This document shows positions 35,165 through 44,601 of a stretch of DNA of 64,000 nt, in pieces. The DNA is taken from NCBI GenBank assembly GCA_037046735.1, contig JBAOHC010000004.1:1-64000 (forward strand), written 5' to 3'. A program made the translations under genes and the position numbers. The stretch is from JADKAV01 sp037046735 (GTDB taxonomy: Bacteria > Actinomycetota > Actinomycetes > S36-B12 > UBA10799). Every line of letters starts with the position of its first letter. Position 1 is the first letter of the stretch. The notes beneath the pieces are model-generated. The model was not told where the DNA came from, ran no database searches, and saw nothing but the letters and a program-made list of their open reading frames with translations.

Positions 35165-36380
35165 CGATGAGCCCGAGTCCGATGGCGGCGGCCGTGATGC
35201 CGGGCTGGTTACCCAACGGATCGAGCACCGCGACAAACACCACACCGGATACCAGCGACACGTTCAGTGCCACGTCATAGAGGGCGAACACGCGCCCTCG
35301 GTTCCCCTCATCGATGAACTCCTGCACCAGGGTGTCACCACACACCTTGGCGACCTGCCCGGCGAACCCGATGAAGAACCCGGCGACGATCAGACTGCTG
35401 ATGCTGGCTGCGGCCACCCCCCACCAGGCGGCAGCCCCGCTGAGCATGTACACACCGGCCGTCCAGCGCACAGGGCCGAAGCGGCGCGTGAGTGCGGGGG
35501 TGATGATCGCCCCGAGCAGGGCCCCAGCGGCAGCTGCCCCGAGCATGACGGCCAATTCGTTCAAGGCCGTCTCGACCTGTTCGGGTGGGTTGATATGTAG
35601 GCGCAACAACAGCACCGCGATGATCGTGCCCGCTCCGATCGCGATGCGCTGGGCACTGACGACGATGATGGCGTTGCGCGCCGGGTGACGATGCCACAGT
35701 TGGTCCGCACCGTCGCGCAGGCCACGCAGCACCTGCCGGGCGGATTGGCTGTGCTCGCCGGGCAAGGGCCCGAACTGGTGGGCATGCACACGCGTTGACA
35801 GCAGTGCCGCCAGAACGAAGACCCCGGCGGTGATGCCCAGAACCACGACGCTGCCCGCATCATCGCCACCAAGTGCCTGGCGCAGACCGACCCCCAAGAA
35901 GGCAGCCAGTGCAGCGGCCATCGTGCCCGACGTGGGAGCGATGGCGTTCGCGGTGGTCAGGCTGGCCTCCGGCACGGTGAGCGGCACGGCCGCTGACAAC
36001 CCAGCGAGGATGAAGCGGTTGATGCCGATGGCCGCTAAGACGCTGACTCCGAGGCCCAGACCGGAGTTGCCCTGCGCCGTGAAGTAGATGACCGGGATCA
36101 TGCTACCGGCGCGCGCAAGGTTGCCCCAGAACAGGACACGCTGGCGGCGCCACCGGTCCAGCAGCACGCCGGTGAAGGGGCCGATCAGGGAGTAGGGCAG
36201 AGCCAGGATGGCAAACGCGGCGGCGATCGCCGATGCGCTCGCCTGCCGTTCGGGGGAGAAGAGCACGAAAGTGGCCAGGGCCGATTGCAGCATCCCGTCG
36301 CCTGCCTGCCCCGACAGCCGGATCGCCAGCAGCCTTCGATACAACGATGACCCGAGCGCGGCCTTGAGCGGGTGGGTCAC
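35112..36380 (-). CDS. Major facilitator superfamily transporter
   Basis: 422 residues with about twelve hydrophobic helices. Helix 1-2 region reads LAIRLSGQAGDGMLQSALATFV, the intracellular loop has GVLLDRWRRQRVLFWGNLARAG (the MFS-type DRxxRR signature) and the second half begins near NAIIVVSAQRIAIGAG. The substrate is unknown; efflux is plausible for this subgroup. GTG at 36380. Neighbouring pcnA and ino1 is the actinobacterial order. The tail overlaps pcnA by 53 bp on the opposite strand. Confidence 0.88.
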   Translation of the reverse strand: MTHPLKAALGSSLYRRLLAIRLSGQAGDGMLQSALATFVLFSPERQASASAIAAAFAILALPYSLIGPFTGVLLDRWRRQRVLFWGNLARAGSMIPVIYFTAQGNSGLGLGVSVLAAIGINRFILAGLSAAVPLTVPEASLTTANAIAPTSGTMAAALAAFLGVGLRQALGGDDAGSVVVLGITAGVFVLAALLSTRVHAHQFGPLPGEHSQSARQVLRGLRDGADQLWHRHPARNAIIVVSAQRIAIGAGTIIAVLLLRLHINPPEQVETALNELAVMLGAAAAGALLGAIITPALTRRFGPVRWTAGVYMLSGAAAWWGVAAASISSLIVAGFFIGFAGQVAKVCGDTLVQEFIDEGNRGRVFALYDVALNVSLVSGVVFVAVLDPLGNQPGITAAAIGLGLIVTGLLYLRTQVPAVPTS

Positions 36381-36602
36381 TCGGGAAAGGTTATCCGGTG
36401 ATCCTCAGCGATCTGCGGACCTCGTCAGCTGCCACCCGCAAAGGCTCCTCGGAGTTCCGGAAGAGCCAGGCCGCAACGAACCGACCTGCGCCTGCGCGGC
36501 GGGCAGCGCCGGGGGCACGCGACGCACCCTCGAGAGGACACACGTCAGCGCCAACACCTGACGATGGGCCAACCGCCCACAATTCCGAAAGCCCACGCAA
36601 GA

Positions 36603-36628
36603 GCCCGGCCCCCACCAGGGAGCCGGGC
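36603..36628 (-). terminator. Possible hairpin terminator after ino1
   Basis: GCCCGGC at 36603-36609 pairs with GCCGGGC at 36622-36628 across a 12-nt loop, 17 bp after the ino1 stop. A T-tract is not obvious. The 260 bp between the MFS start and here otherwise holds no credible gene. Confidence 0.45.
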
Positions 36629-36644
36629 CATTACGGTTCGAGAT

Positions 36645-37721
36645 TTAGCGCTCGACGGTGCCGGCGATGAAGGCCTCTACCGCGTCGCGAGCCTCATCGT
36701 CGGTGTACTGCACCGGGGGCGACTTCATGAAGTAGCTCGAGGCCGACAAGATCGGGCCACCGATGCCACGGTCCTTGGCGATCTTCGCCGCCCGGATCGC
36801 ATCGATGATGATGCCGGCACTGTTGGGGGAGTCCCACACCTCAAGCTTGTACTCCAGGCTCAAGGGGATGTCGCCGAAGTTGCGGCCCTCGAGGCGCACG
36901 AAGGCCCACTTGCGGTCGTCGAGCCATGCCACGTAGTCGCTGGGCCCGATATGCACGTTGCGGGCAGGCATCTCGCCGACCAACTGCGAGGTCACAGACT
37001 GTGTCTTGGAGATCTTCTTGGACTCCAAGCGCTCGCGCTCGAGCATGTTCATGAAGTCCATGTTCCCGCCGACGTTCAGCTGGTAAGTGCGGTCCACGGT
37101 GACGCCACGGTCCTCGAAGAGCTTCGCCAGCACCCGGTGGGTGATGGTGGCACCGACCTGGCTCTTGATGTCATCGCCCACGATCGGGACACCGGCGTCC
37201 TCGAACTTCTTGGCCCACTCGGGCGTTCCGGCGATGAAGACCGGCAGAGCGTTGACGAAGGCCACGCCCGCGTCGATCGCGCACTGTGCGTAGAACTTCG
37301 CGGCCTGCTCCGAACCGACGGGGAGGTAGCACACCAGGACATCAGCGCGGGTCTCGCGCAGCGTCTCGACGATGTTCACGGGGCTTTCGTCAGACTCCGT
37401 GATCATCTCTCGGTAGTACTTGCCCAGGCCGTCGTAGGTGTGTCCACGCTGCACCGTGATCCCGGTGGGGGGCACGTCGCAGATGGTGATGGTGTTGTTC
37501 TCGCTGGCCGTGATGGCGTGCGCGAGGTCCTGTCCCACCTTCTTCGCGTCGACGTCGAACGCCGCGACCCACTCGATGTCGGACACGTGGTACGGCCCGA
37601 ACTTCACATGCATCAGCCCCGGAACCTTGCTCTCCGGATCGGCGTCCTTGTAGTACTCGACGCCCTGCACAAGCGAGGCGGCGCAGTTACCGACACCGAC
37701 GATGGCGACACGAATAGACAT
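36645..37721 (-). CDS. ino1: Myo-inositol-1-phosphate synthase
   Basis: 358 residues; converts glucose-6-phosphate to inositol-1-phosphate, feeding phosphatidylinositol and mycothiol synthesis in actinobacteria. The NAD-binding start reads IRVAIVGVGNCAASLVQG. The core motifs NALPVFIAGTPEW, VGDDIKSQVGAT and LNVGGNMDFMNM are present. ATG at 37721. A PadR regulator gene lies 9 bp upstream in the same direction, so ino1 is second in that operon, as in Mycobacterium and Streptomyces. Confidence 0.98.
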   Translation of the reverse strand: MSIRVAIVGVGNCAASLVQGVEYYKDADPESKVPGLMHVKFGPYHVSDIEWVAAFDVDAKKVGQDLAHAITASENNTITICDVPPTGITVQRGHTYDGLGKYYREMITESDESPVNIVETLRETRADVLVCYLPVGSEQAAKFYAQCAIDAGVAFVNALPVFIAGTPEWAKKFEDAGVPIVGDDIKSQVGATITHRVLAKLFEDRGVTVDRTYQLNVGGNMDFMNMLERERLESKKISKTQSVTSQLVGEMPARNVHIGPSDYVAWLDDRKWAFVRLEGRNFGDIPLSLEYKLEVWDSPNSAGIIIDAIRAAKIAKDRGIGGPILSASSYFMKSPPVQYTDDEARDAVEAFIAGTVER

Positions 37722-37730
37722 TCGTTCTCC

Positions 37731-38330
37731 TTACTTCTCGCCGGCTCGCTGCCGGTCGATCTTGGTTGACGGCGCGGTGCCGTCAATTTCGTGGTTGATG
37801 AGCTGGGAAAGCCAGTCGACTTCCCGTTCGACGCTGTCCAGGCCGTGCTGTTGCAGCGTCAAAGTCCATTCATCGAGGCGCTCGCGGCGGCGCACCAGGT
37901 TGCTGCGCAGTGTCGCGAGCCGCTCCTCGAGGCGGTTGCGCCGGCCGAGCAGGATCCGCAAGCGGATGTCTCGATCGGTCCGGCTGAAAAAGGCGAGGTG
38001 GACTCCGAAGAGTTCGTCCTCATAGGCCTCCGGTCCCGCGTCCACCAGCCACTCCTGGAAGCGGTCTTTGCCTTCCGGAGTGAGTTTGTAGACGATGCGT
38101 GCCCGCCTGCCGGACAGCGCCGGGGCACCAGCGTCGGCGGGGCCATCTTCCACGATGAGTCCCGCAGCCAGCATTTCCTTGAGACAGGGGTACAACGAAC
38201 CGTACGAGATGGCTCGGAAGGTCCCCAGCACACCGTTGAGTCGCTTGCGCAGCTCATACCCGTGCAGAGGGCCCTCGTGCAGCAGTCCGAGCACAGCGAA
38301 CTGGAGGACTGAGCGTTTTGCAACGGCCAC
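37731..38330 (-). CDS. PadR family transcriptional regulator
   Basis: 199 residues. The winged-helix domain (residues 1-105) has LGLLHEGPLHGYELRKRL, AISYGSLYPCLKEML and ARIVYKLTPEGKDRF, followed by a long helical Vir-like C-terminal dimerisation region (ERLATLRSNLVRRRERLDEW). GTG at 38330 is preferred because GGAGG precedes it; ATG at 38342 is possible. Its operon position with ino1 suggests control of inositol synthesis. A perfect palindrome lies 46 bp upstream. Confidence 0.92.
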   Translation of the reverse strand: MAVAKRSVLQFAVLGLLHEGPLHGYELRKRLNGVLGTFRAISYGSLYPCLKEMLAAGLIVEDGPADAGAPALSGRRARIVYKLTPEGKDRFQEWLVDAGPEAYEDELFGVHLAFFSRTDRDIRLRILLGRRNRLEERLATLRSNLVRRRERLDEWTLTLQQHGLDSVEREVDWLSQLINHEIDGTAPSTKIDRQRAGEK

Positions 38331-38375
38331 GTCTTCCTCCATTCCGCTAGATCGATTCGCTAGAACCATGAGATG

Positions 38376-38388
38376 TATCGACTCGATA
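38376..38388. promoter_or_regulatory. Palindrome upstream of padR-ino1, candidate PadR operator
   Basis: TATCGACTCGATA is a perfect 6-1-6 palindrome in the promoter region of the padR-ino1 operon. PadR regulators usually bind AT-rich palindromes in their own promoters, so autoregulation is a reasonable inference. Confidence 0.5.
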
Positions 38389-39050
38389 TATTGCTTGCCT
38401 CTACCGTACCCCCGCCGTTCACCCGCCCGCAAGGGTGTTCCCGCGTGTCGCGCACCACAAGTTCAATTCCCGTTCGCCGTCGACGTTGTGGCGTCACCAG
38501 GGGTGCGGGGCCCGGGCGGCTAAGGAATCGGAATCTTGCATGGACGGGATCTTGGCGGGACCTCACGGGACTGCGGGGCAGCACGGCCACTGCTCGTGCC
38601 ACTCCCAGCCGGCCTTTACCCGTGACGACGTTCAACCGTCCGACGTCCTCGACCGCAAAGCATGGCCGCGGCTCGTTCACCACCACGTCCTCCTGCCGGC
38701 CACGCAGGCCAGCTTGAGCACAGCCGAGAGGAACCCGTTCGGACTCCGTCGCAGAACGCGCCAGTGCCTTCACGGCCCAACTGTAGGCGCTAGCAGTAGC
38801 AGCGGATCGCCTCCCAGAAAGGAGAACTCGCCGCGGAACGCGCCGAACTGGTCGCGACCCGTGACGAGGCCGTGGCCCTGGACGGAGCCATCACTATGAC
38901 GCGTCCAAGCCCGTTGGTGTTGTTCAGGCCGCGTGTTCGGTAGGGCTGCTGGAGAGGGAGTGCTACCGGGCCGACGCTGAGTAGGTCAAAGTGGTCGCCG
39001 GGCGAAGTCGCTGAGAAATCGAAACGGAATCCCCGGTTGACTATGCAGTT
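38389..39050. other. Region without a recognisable gene
   Basis: About 660 bp between the padR promoter and the secreted propeller gene. Several frames are open but change frame and have no consistent codon bias. One plus-strand stretch (about 38810-38890) reads as a short Glu/Ala/Arg-rich coiled-coil piece (KGELAAERAELVATRDEA), perhaps a remnant of a larger gene. No terminal repeats were found. I cannot identify anything here. Confidence 0.4.
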
Positions 39051-40906
39051 CTACCGGATGCGGACCTTCTTCCACCTCGACCAGTTGCTCGCTCGATCCT
39101 CAACCCGCACAAAGATCCGCCTAGCGTTGCCCCGTTGTTTTACGGCGATCGCCTTTTGGAAAGGCTTCACGATGGCCGCCTTGGCGCGTCGTGAAGTCGC
39201 TATCTGCATCCTGGACAGTCCGGAGATCTTGTCTTTCGCCATTACGCGTACTACCACTTTGCTCTTTCCGATAGCCCCCTTTGCAGATAGCGACGTTCCC
39301 CATGAAGCCGCCCTGCGGCCGCTGTCGGTTGCAGACGCGGAGGTGATCACCGGGGCAACAGTGTCGAGAATGATGTCGTCGCTGTAGGCCCGCGTGGGAT
39401 CCACATCCACCCCGTCGAAGCGAACGTACACGATCTTCGTGTTTTGGCCCGCGACGGAATCGTCCAGAGCCCAGGTAAGTGTCTGCTGAACGTCCGTTGT
39501 CTGAGTCAAAGAGGGTATGAAACCACCGTCGTTCGAGATGCGCATGAATGCTGCATTTGATGGCCAAGAGATCGCCAGCGTGACGCTCTTCTTGTATTCG
39601 TGTAGTTGGCTCCGGAATTGATCGTGACGCCGGTTGAATTGTCTGGTGGTGGCGACGTCCCGGGCAACACCGCCTTGCTTGGAGCGCTGGCGGATCCCTC
39701 TCCTGCATCGTTCACCGCGGCAACGCTGTAGGTGTAGGCCGATCCGCGGTTGAGCCCTGTGTCGGTGTAAACGGTCGCGTCTGTTCGGAGGGTCAACGTG
39801 GCCTCCGGGACACCGCTTCGATCCCGGAAGCGGCGCACAACGTACCCGTCGATCGGCGCACCCCCGGTGTCCACGGGGGCCAACCATGACAGGTTGGCGC
39901 TGGTCGGCGCAGACAGCAGAGCAGTTAGTGCCGTCGGGGGTGCCGGAGGCGTGGCCAGCGGAATCACCGAAATCGTGTCATTGCCTGGGTTGGCGATGAA
40001 AGCACTAGTGGCACCCACGGCGATCCCCCGGGAAGGAGTTGAACCTTGCGCGAGTGTCGCCCAGGCCTCGTTGACCGCGCCAGCCGGTGTGACTCTGGAC
40101 ACCGTCTCGTTGTTGTAGTTAGCCGTATATACGTTGTCGTGGGTGTCAACTGCGATGTCAACCGGTCTGGCGTCCTGGTTCAAGGTGGCCCAGACGCGAG
40201 TGAGAGTGCCCGCCGGGGTGATCTTCGAGATGGTCCCGTTATTCCACCCGTTGGCTGTGTACACATTGTCGCTGGAATCGACTGCAATGGCATGAGGGAA
40301 GTTCGAGGATCCCAGAGCCGCCCATTTAGCGGTCAGTACCCCTTCCGGCGTCACCTTGGACACCGCAGAAGCATCGAAGTCGGCTGTGTAGATGTTGCCC
40401 TGACTGTCTACCGCGATGTCCTGCGGGCTTGAGGCAAGTGTGGCCCACACCTGCGTCACCGTTCCATTCAACGTGATCTTTGAGATCGTGTTGGTGCTGT
40501 TATTGGCCGTATAGACGGTGTCGTTGTGGTCTATGGCGATCGAGTAGGGTCCTGCACCGGGAAGGCTGGCCCAGGCCTGTTCCACGACTCCCGCTGCGGT
40601 GATCTTCGACACGGTGCCGCCTGCGTTCGCCGTGAAGACATTGTCGTGAGAATCCACTGCAATACCGCGCGGCATAGGGACCTTGGCCCATGCTTCGGTC
40701 ACTACACCCTCAGGAGTCACCTTCGACACAGTGCCGTCCCCAAGATTGGCGGTGTAGACGTTACCGACCGAATCAACCGCAACCGCAAACGGGTAGGCGC
40801 CGGAGGCAAGCCGGTAGTCCGTGACCGTTGTGGCGGCACCAACAGCCGATGCCGCCACGACCCCAGCAACCACCGCCCCCATGGATAGGCCGAACAATCG
40901 CACCAT
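39051..40906 (-). CDS. Secreted NHL/virginiamycin-lyase-like beta-propeller protein with FN3 domain, frameshifted
   Basis: About 618 residues after correcting one shift. A signal peptide (MVRLFGLSMGAVVAGVVAAS) precedes roughly seven copies of a repeat of about 40 residues with the core IAVDSxxNVYTAN and ISKITPAGT, forming a beta-propeller. A fibronectin type III domain follows (about 320-410, PPTALTALLSAPTSANLSW, then GYVVRRF). The C-terminal part (SVTLAISWPSNAAFMRISN and onward, ending in basic KKVRIR) is in another frame. The shift is at about 39590, where a missing A in an AAG run would explain it. ATG at 40906 with GGGGGAG upstream. Probably a surface or exported binding protein; ligand unknown. 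Confidence 0.8.
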
Positions 40907-41839
40907 CACGCTGTCTCCCCCCACGTGCGACCTACTTCTCTAACATGCACTGTATGCCGATTGAGGTGTGGGCTGCCCTGGTTCCGTGGATATGCCTTTT
41001 TTGGGCATGTGCCCGGCGCACGTGAAGGTGGTCGATCACATTCGCAGCCATGACTCACCACCCGTCGGAGGGGCACTTGTCAGGTTCGGGTGTAGTTCAG
41101 ACGGACATCCAGGCACCGGTTGGCTCCCTCCGACTCCTCCCCCACGGCGTGGACAGCCGATCGCCGTGTATTGAGCGGCTGGTTCCTTAGGCGGCAAGCG
41201 TGGCCGTGGGGGGCGATGCCGCCGACAGAGTCAGGTTGAGACTGCCCTTAGAACAACTGGCTACCGCAACAGCAAAGGTCGCGCAGGCTCTCTCGGCTTG
41301 GGAAGCGCCGGCTGCAGGCCGAGGCCGAACTGCAGGCGGAAGCGGACCGGTTACCCTCCTGACTCATCCTGGGATCGGGTGAACGGCCCGGCTGGCGACC
41401 TGAGCACTGCGAGGCGGTCGTTGGCGTGGTCTCTGAGCCTGTCAGGACTTCGGTGGCGGGGTCGTTGCGTAGGGCTTCGCGTGTCCGCGCCGAGCCGGGT
41501 TGAGGTGGCGTGGGCGCAGCCCATTGACTTGGCGCTGCGTTGAACAGCGGCCCGTGAGAGAGCAGCCGCCGGGTCGCGATCACGGACTGTGGCGCTATCG
41601 GCTTCGGACAATGTGCGCGCAAGGTGGCAACGGCACAACCTGCGACTGCCTGAACCCACACCGGATCCCGGGCACGAACCCCGTGACCAGCCCTGCCACC
41701 GACGCGCAGCAGGCACCGGCCAGCCGAACCCCTGGCGCAGGAGCCGGATGGGTGGTTCAGCGATGCGCGACAATCGCCGTCCGGTGACCTTGCTAACACC
41801 GATTCCCGAGATGTGTGAAACCCGCCTACCCTGGGGAGT
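40907..41839. other. Region without a recognisable gene
   Basis: About 930 bp between the propeller gene and the DUF5318 gene. The first 50 bp upstream of the propeller gene should hold its promoter. The rest has many short overlapping ORFs on both strands in frames that interrupt each other, including an Ala/Glu-rich piece (QAEAELQAEADR, around 41310-41345). I found no tRNA, transposase motif or repeat pair. It looks like decayed DNA. Confidence 0.4.
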
Positions 41840-42355
41840 ATGGCGGAGAGCAGGGCGCAGGGAACTGTGCGTGGCAGCAAGGTGCTTGGTGCACCCAGCA
41901 AACCACCACGCGTGCGCCCGGAACGTGCCGAACCGGAGGATGTCGAGGACCCGCGCCGACCGCGCAGGGTTGTGGATTACAGCCTGGAACGGCGCCGAGC
42001 TCTCGGCAAGCTTGTCCTCACGGCGACGGGCGCCAGTGAGAACCTGGACCCGCATCCGGACTTACTGCGGGCGGCCAAGTACCACGGCCAGCCGCTGGCG
42101 GAGGCGTGCCCCTGGTGCCGCAGCAAGGAGATGGTCCTGCTGCGTTACACCTGGGGCGACGAACTCGGTGATTTCACCGGCCGCCAGCACACACTCGCTG
42201 AGATCGACGAGATGGCCGGGGAGCACGGTCAGTTCCGGGTGGACGAGGTTGAGGTGTGCAGGGAATGCCACTGGCACTTCCGCCGCCGCAGTTATGTGCT
42301 CGGTGACGGTCAACCCCGACCCGCCAAGCGCGCCCGCAAGAACGACACCTGGTAG
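41840..42355 (+). CDS. DUF5318 family protein
   Basis: 171 residues. A basic, disordered N-terminus (about 43 residues) is followed by the DUF5318 core beginning VVDYSLERRRALGKL. Two zinc-knuckle-like pairs, CPWCRSKEM and CRECHWHFRRRSY, suggest a small zinc ribbon. In mycobacteria the homologue lies just upstream of the PBP gene ponA1, exactly as here. Function unknown. ATG at 41840; a later start near VVDYSL would remove the extension. Confidence 0.88.
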   Translation: MAESRAQGTVRGSKVLGAPSKPPRVRPERAEPEDVEDPRRPRRVVDYSLERRRALGKLVLTATGASENLDPHPDLLRAAKYHGQPLAEACPWCRSKEMVLLRYTWGDELGDFTGRQHTLAEIDEMAGEHGQFRVDEVEVCRECHWHFRRRSYVLGDGQPRPAKRARKNDTW

Positions 42356-42417
42356 GCAACCGCGCCACGCCGCGCGACGTCAGACACCGGGAAGCAGTGA
42401 GGAACGAGGATACCCAC

Positions 42418-44592
42418 ATGGCAACAAAAGGCGCCAAACCGAAGCGCCGCTTCATCGACTACCCGCGAGCGGGAAAGTCCGGCGGGCGCCGCTGGCTGCC
42501 GTCGTGGAAGCTTGTCCTCGGCACAGTCGCCGCCCTACTGGCGGTGGCATTTGCCGGCCTGGGCATCGCAGTGGCGACCATTGAGATCCCCAAGCCCAAT
42601 GACATGGCGGTCGCGCAGACCACACGTGTGTACTACGACGACGGCAAGACCGAGATCGGCCGGATCGGAGAGGCCAACCGCACCAGTGTGACCCTGGACC
42701 GGATCTCACCGGAGATGCAGGCAGCCATCCTGGCGGCGGAGGATCGCAGCTTTTACAGCCACGGTGGCTTCGACCCCAAGGGTTTGCTGCGAGCCACGTG
42801 GAACAACTTCACCGGTGGCACGACGCAGGGCGCCTCGACGATCACCCAGCAGTACGCCAAGAACGCCTACCTCACGCAGGAGCAGTCGTTCGAGCGCAAG
42901 TTCAAAGAGCTCGTCCTGAGCGTGAAACTGGATACCCAGGAGAGCAAGGACCAGATCCTGGCCGATTATCTGAACGCGATCTACTACGGACGTGGCGCCT
43001 ATGGCATCCAGGCCGCCAGCCAGGCGTACTTCGGCAAGAGCGCCTCCAAGCTCGACCACGCCGAGGCCGCTTACCTGGCAGCCATCATCCGCGCGCCTTC
43101 GTTCTACAACACCAAGAAGGGCAAGGCCGAATTGGAGGGCCGCTGGGACTATGTCGTCGACGGCTTGGTGCAGATCGGGGAACTCACCCCGGCGCAGGCG
43201 CAGGCACTGGAGTTCCCCACGCCCATCGCCTGGAATGGTGCGCTCAACTACTACAAGGGCGAGAACGGCTACCTGCTCGAAGCCGCGAAAGAGTCGATGC
43301 TGGAGATCGGTTACACCGAGGACGACATCAACCTGAATGGCTACCGGGTGATCACCACGTTCAACAAGCAGGCGCAGGACGCGGCGATCGCCGCAGTCGA
43401 GGCCTACGGGCCGCAGTACAACACTGAGGGGCTGCGGATCGGGATGGCCAGCGTGCGCCCGGGCACCGGTGAGGTCGTGGCCATGTACGGCGGCAAGAAT
43501 TACCTAAAGAATCAGTTGAACGACGCCACGCAGGCGACCGCCCTGGCGGGTTCGACATTCAAGCCGTTCGCACTCAGTGCGGCGCTGGAGGACGGGATCA
43601 GCCTGTACTCCACGTGGGACGGCAACTCCCCTCGCACCATCGAGGGCTACACCCTGCAGAACTACGGCAACCAGAGTTTCGGCTACGTGACGCTGCTGAA
43701 GGCCACCGAGTACTCGATCAACACCCCTTATGTGGAACTGGGTCTGACGATCGGTCCCGAGCAGGTCAAGCGGGCCGCGATCCGGGCTGGCGTCCCCCGC
43801 GACACGGTGGGACTCAACGCTGACCCGACGACTGTGCTGGGCACATCGTCCCCGACCGCGTTGGACATGGCGCACGCCTATTCGACGTTCGCGGCTCGCG
43901 GCGAGCGTTCCGAACTGCAGATGATCAAGAGCGTGAAGACCCCGGATCGGGAGACCGACTACGAGATGCAGGTCGACACGGTTCAAGAGTTCGATGTGGA
44001 CGTGATGGACAACGTCAACTACGCCTTGCAGCAGGTGGTCAACGTCGGTACCGGGCGGACTGCGCTGGGCCTGGGTCGGCCGTCTGCGGGTAAGACCGGC
44101 ACGACGGACAACAACATGTCGGCGTGGTACGTCGGGTACACACCGCAGTTGGCGACTGCCGTCATGATGGCCAAATCCGACGAGAACGGGAACATGGTCA
44201 CCCTGGAAGGCACAGGTGGACTGTCCAGTGTCACGGGTGGCTCATTCCCCGCCCAGATGTGGACTGCGTACATGACAGGTGCCCTCGAGGGTCAGCCCGT
44301 CGAGACGTTCCCGTTCCCAGGGACCTGGATCGACGGTGGGGAGACGGGACTGCTGTCACCGTCCGCTTCGGCCTCGGCCACGGCGACCGCTGAACCGAGT
44401 CTCTCACCCTCCGAGGACGTCACGGGCGGTTCGACGCAGACTCCCGAGCCGGACGTCACCTCGCAGGCCCCGGTGGAACCCACGGTTGTTCCCACCACAC
44501 CGGACCCGGTCGGCACCCCCAGCCAGCGGGTGCTGCCGGAGCCCTCCGGGGTGGCCGCAACAGGTTCGCCGGCGGTTTCCGGCACTCCATAG
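42418..44592 (+). CDS. ponA: Class A penicillin-binding protein (transglycosylase/transpeptidase)
   Basis: 724 residues; polymerises and cross-links peptidoglycan outside the membrane. A basic cytoplasmic N-terminus precedes a membrane anchor (about 35-57). The transglycosylase domain has AAEDRSFYSHGGFDPKG, the catalytic-Glu motif, and GASTITQQYAKNAYL. The transpeptidase domain has the SxxK motif AGSTFKPF, SxN (SINTPY) and KTGTTDNN. A Ser/Thr/Pro-rich tail of about 90 residues ends the protein. ATG at 42418 is preferred to a GTG seven codons upstream. Convergent with the GT87 gene. Confidence 0.96.
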   Translation: MATKGAKPKRRFIDYPRAGKSGGRRWLPSWKLVLGTVAALLAVAFAGLGIAVATIEIPKPNDMAVAQTTRVYYDDGKTEIGRIGEANRTSVTLDRISPEMQAAILAAEDRSFYSHGGFDPKGLLRATWNNFTGGTTQGASTITQQYAKNAYLTQEQSFERKFKELVLSVKLDTQESKDQILADYLNAIYYGRGAYGIQAASQAYFGKSASKLDHAEAAYLAAIIRAPSFYNTKKGKAELEGRWDYVVDGLVQIGELTPAQAQALEFPTPIAWNGALNYYKGENGYLLEAAKESMLEIGYTEDDINLNGYRVITTFNKQAQDAAIAAVEAYGPQYNTEGLRIGMASVRPGTGEVVAMYGGKNYLKNQLNDATQATALAGSTFKPFALSAALEDGISLYSTWDGNSPRTIEGYTLQNYGNQSFGYVTLLKATEYSINTPYVELGLTIGPEQVKRAAIRAGVPRDTVGLNADPTTVLGTSSPTALDMAHAYSTFAARGERSELQMIKSVKTPDRETDYEMQVDTVQEFDVDVMDNVNYALQQVVNVGTGRTALGLGRPSAGKTGTTDNNMSAWYVGYTPQLATAVMMAKSDENGNMVTLEGTGGLSSVTGGSFPAQMWTAYMTGALEGQPVETFPFPGTWIDGGETGLLSPSASASATATAEPSLSPSEDVTGGSTQTPEPDVTSQAPVEPTVVPTTPDPVGTPSQRVLPEPSGVAATGSPAVSGTP

Positions 44593-44601
44593 CCGGCGGG
44601 G

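Noticed and set aside
40000..40850. Tandem DNA repeat or CRISPR in the propeller gene
   Set aside because: The periodicity is protein-level (IAVDS/YTAN repeats) with diverged DNA; there are no constant repeats and spacers.
41589..42584. 331-codon plus-strand frame running through the DUF5318 gene
   Set aside because: It overlaps DUF5318 and the start of ponA in a different frame and is Arg-rich, as expected for a high-GC shadow.
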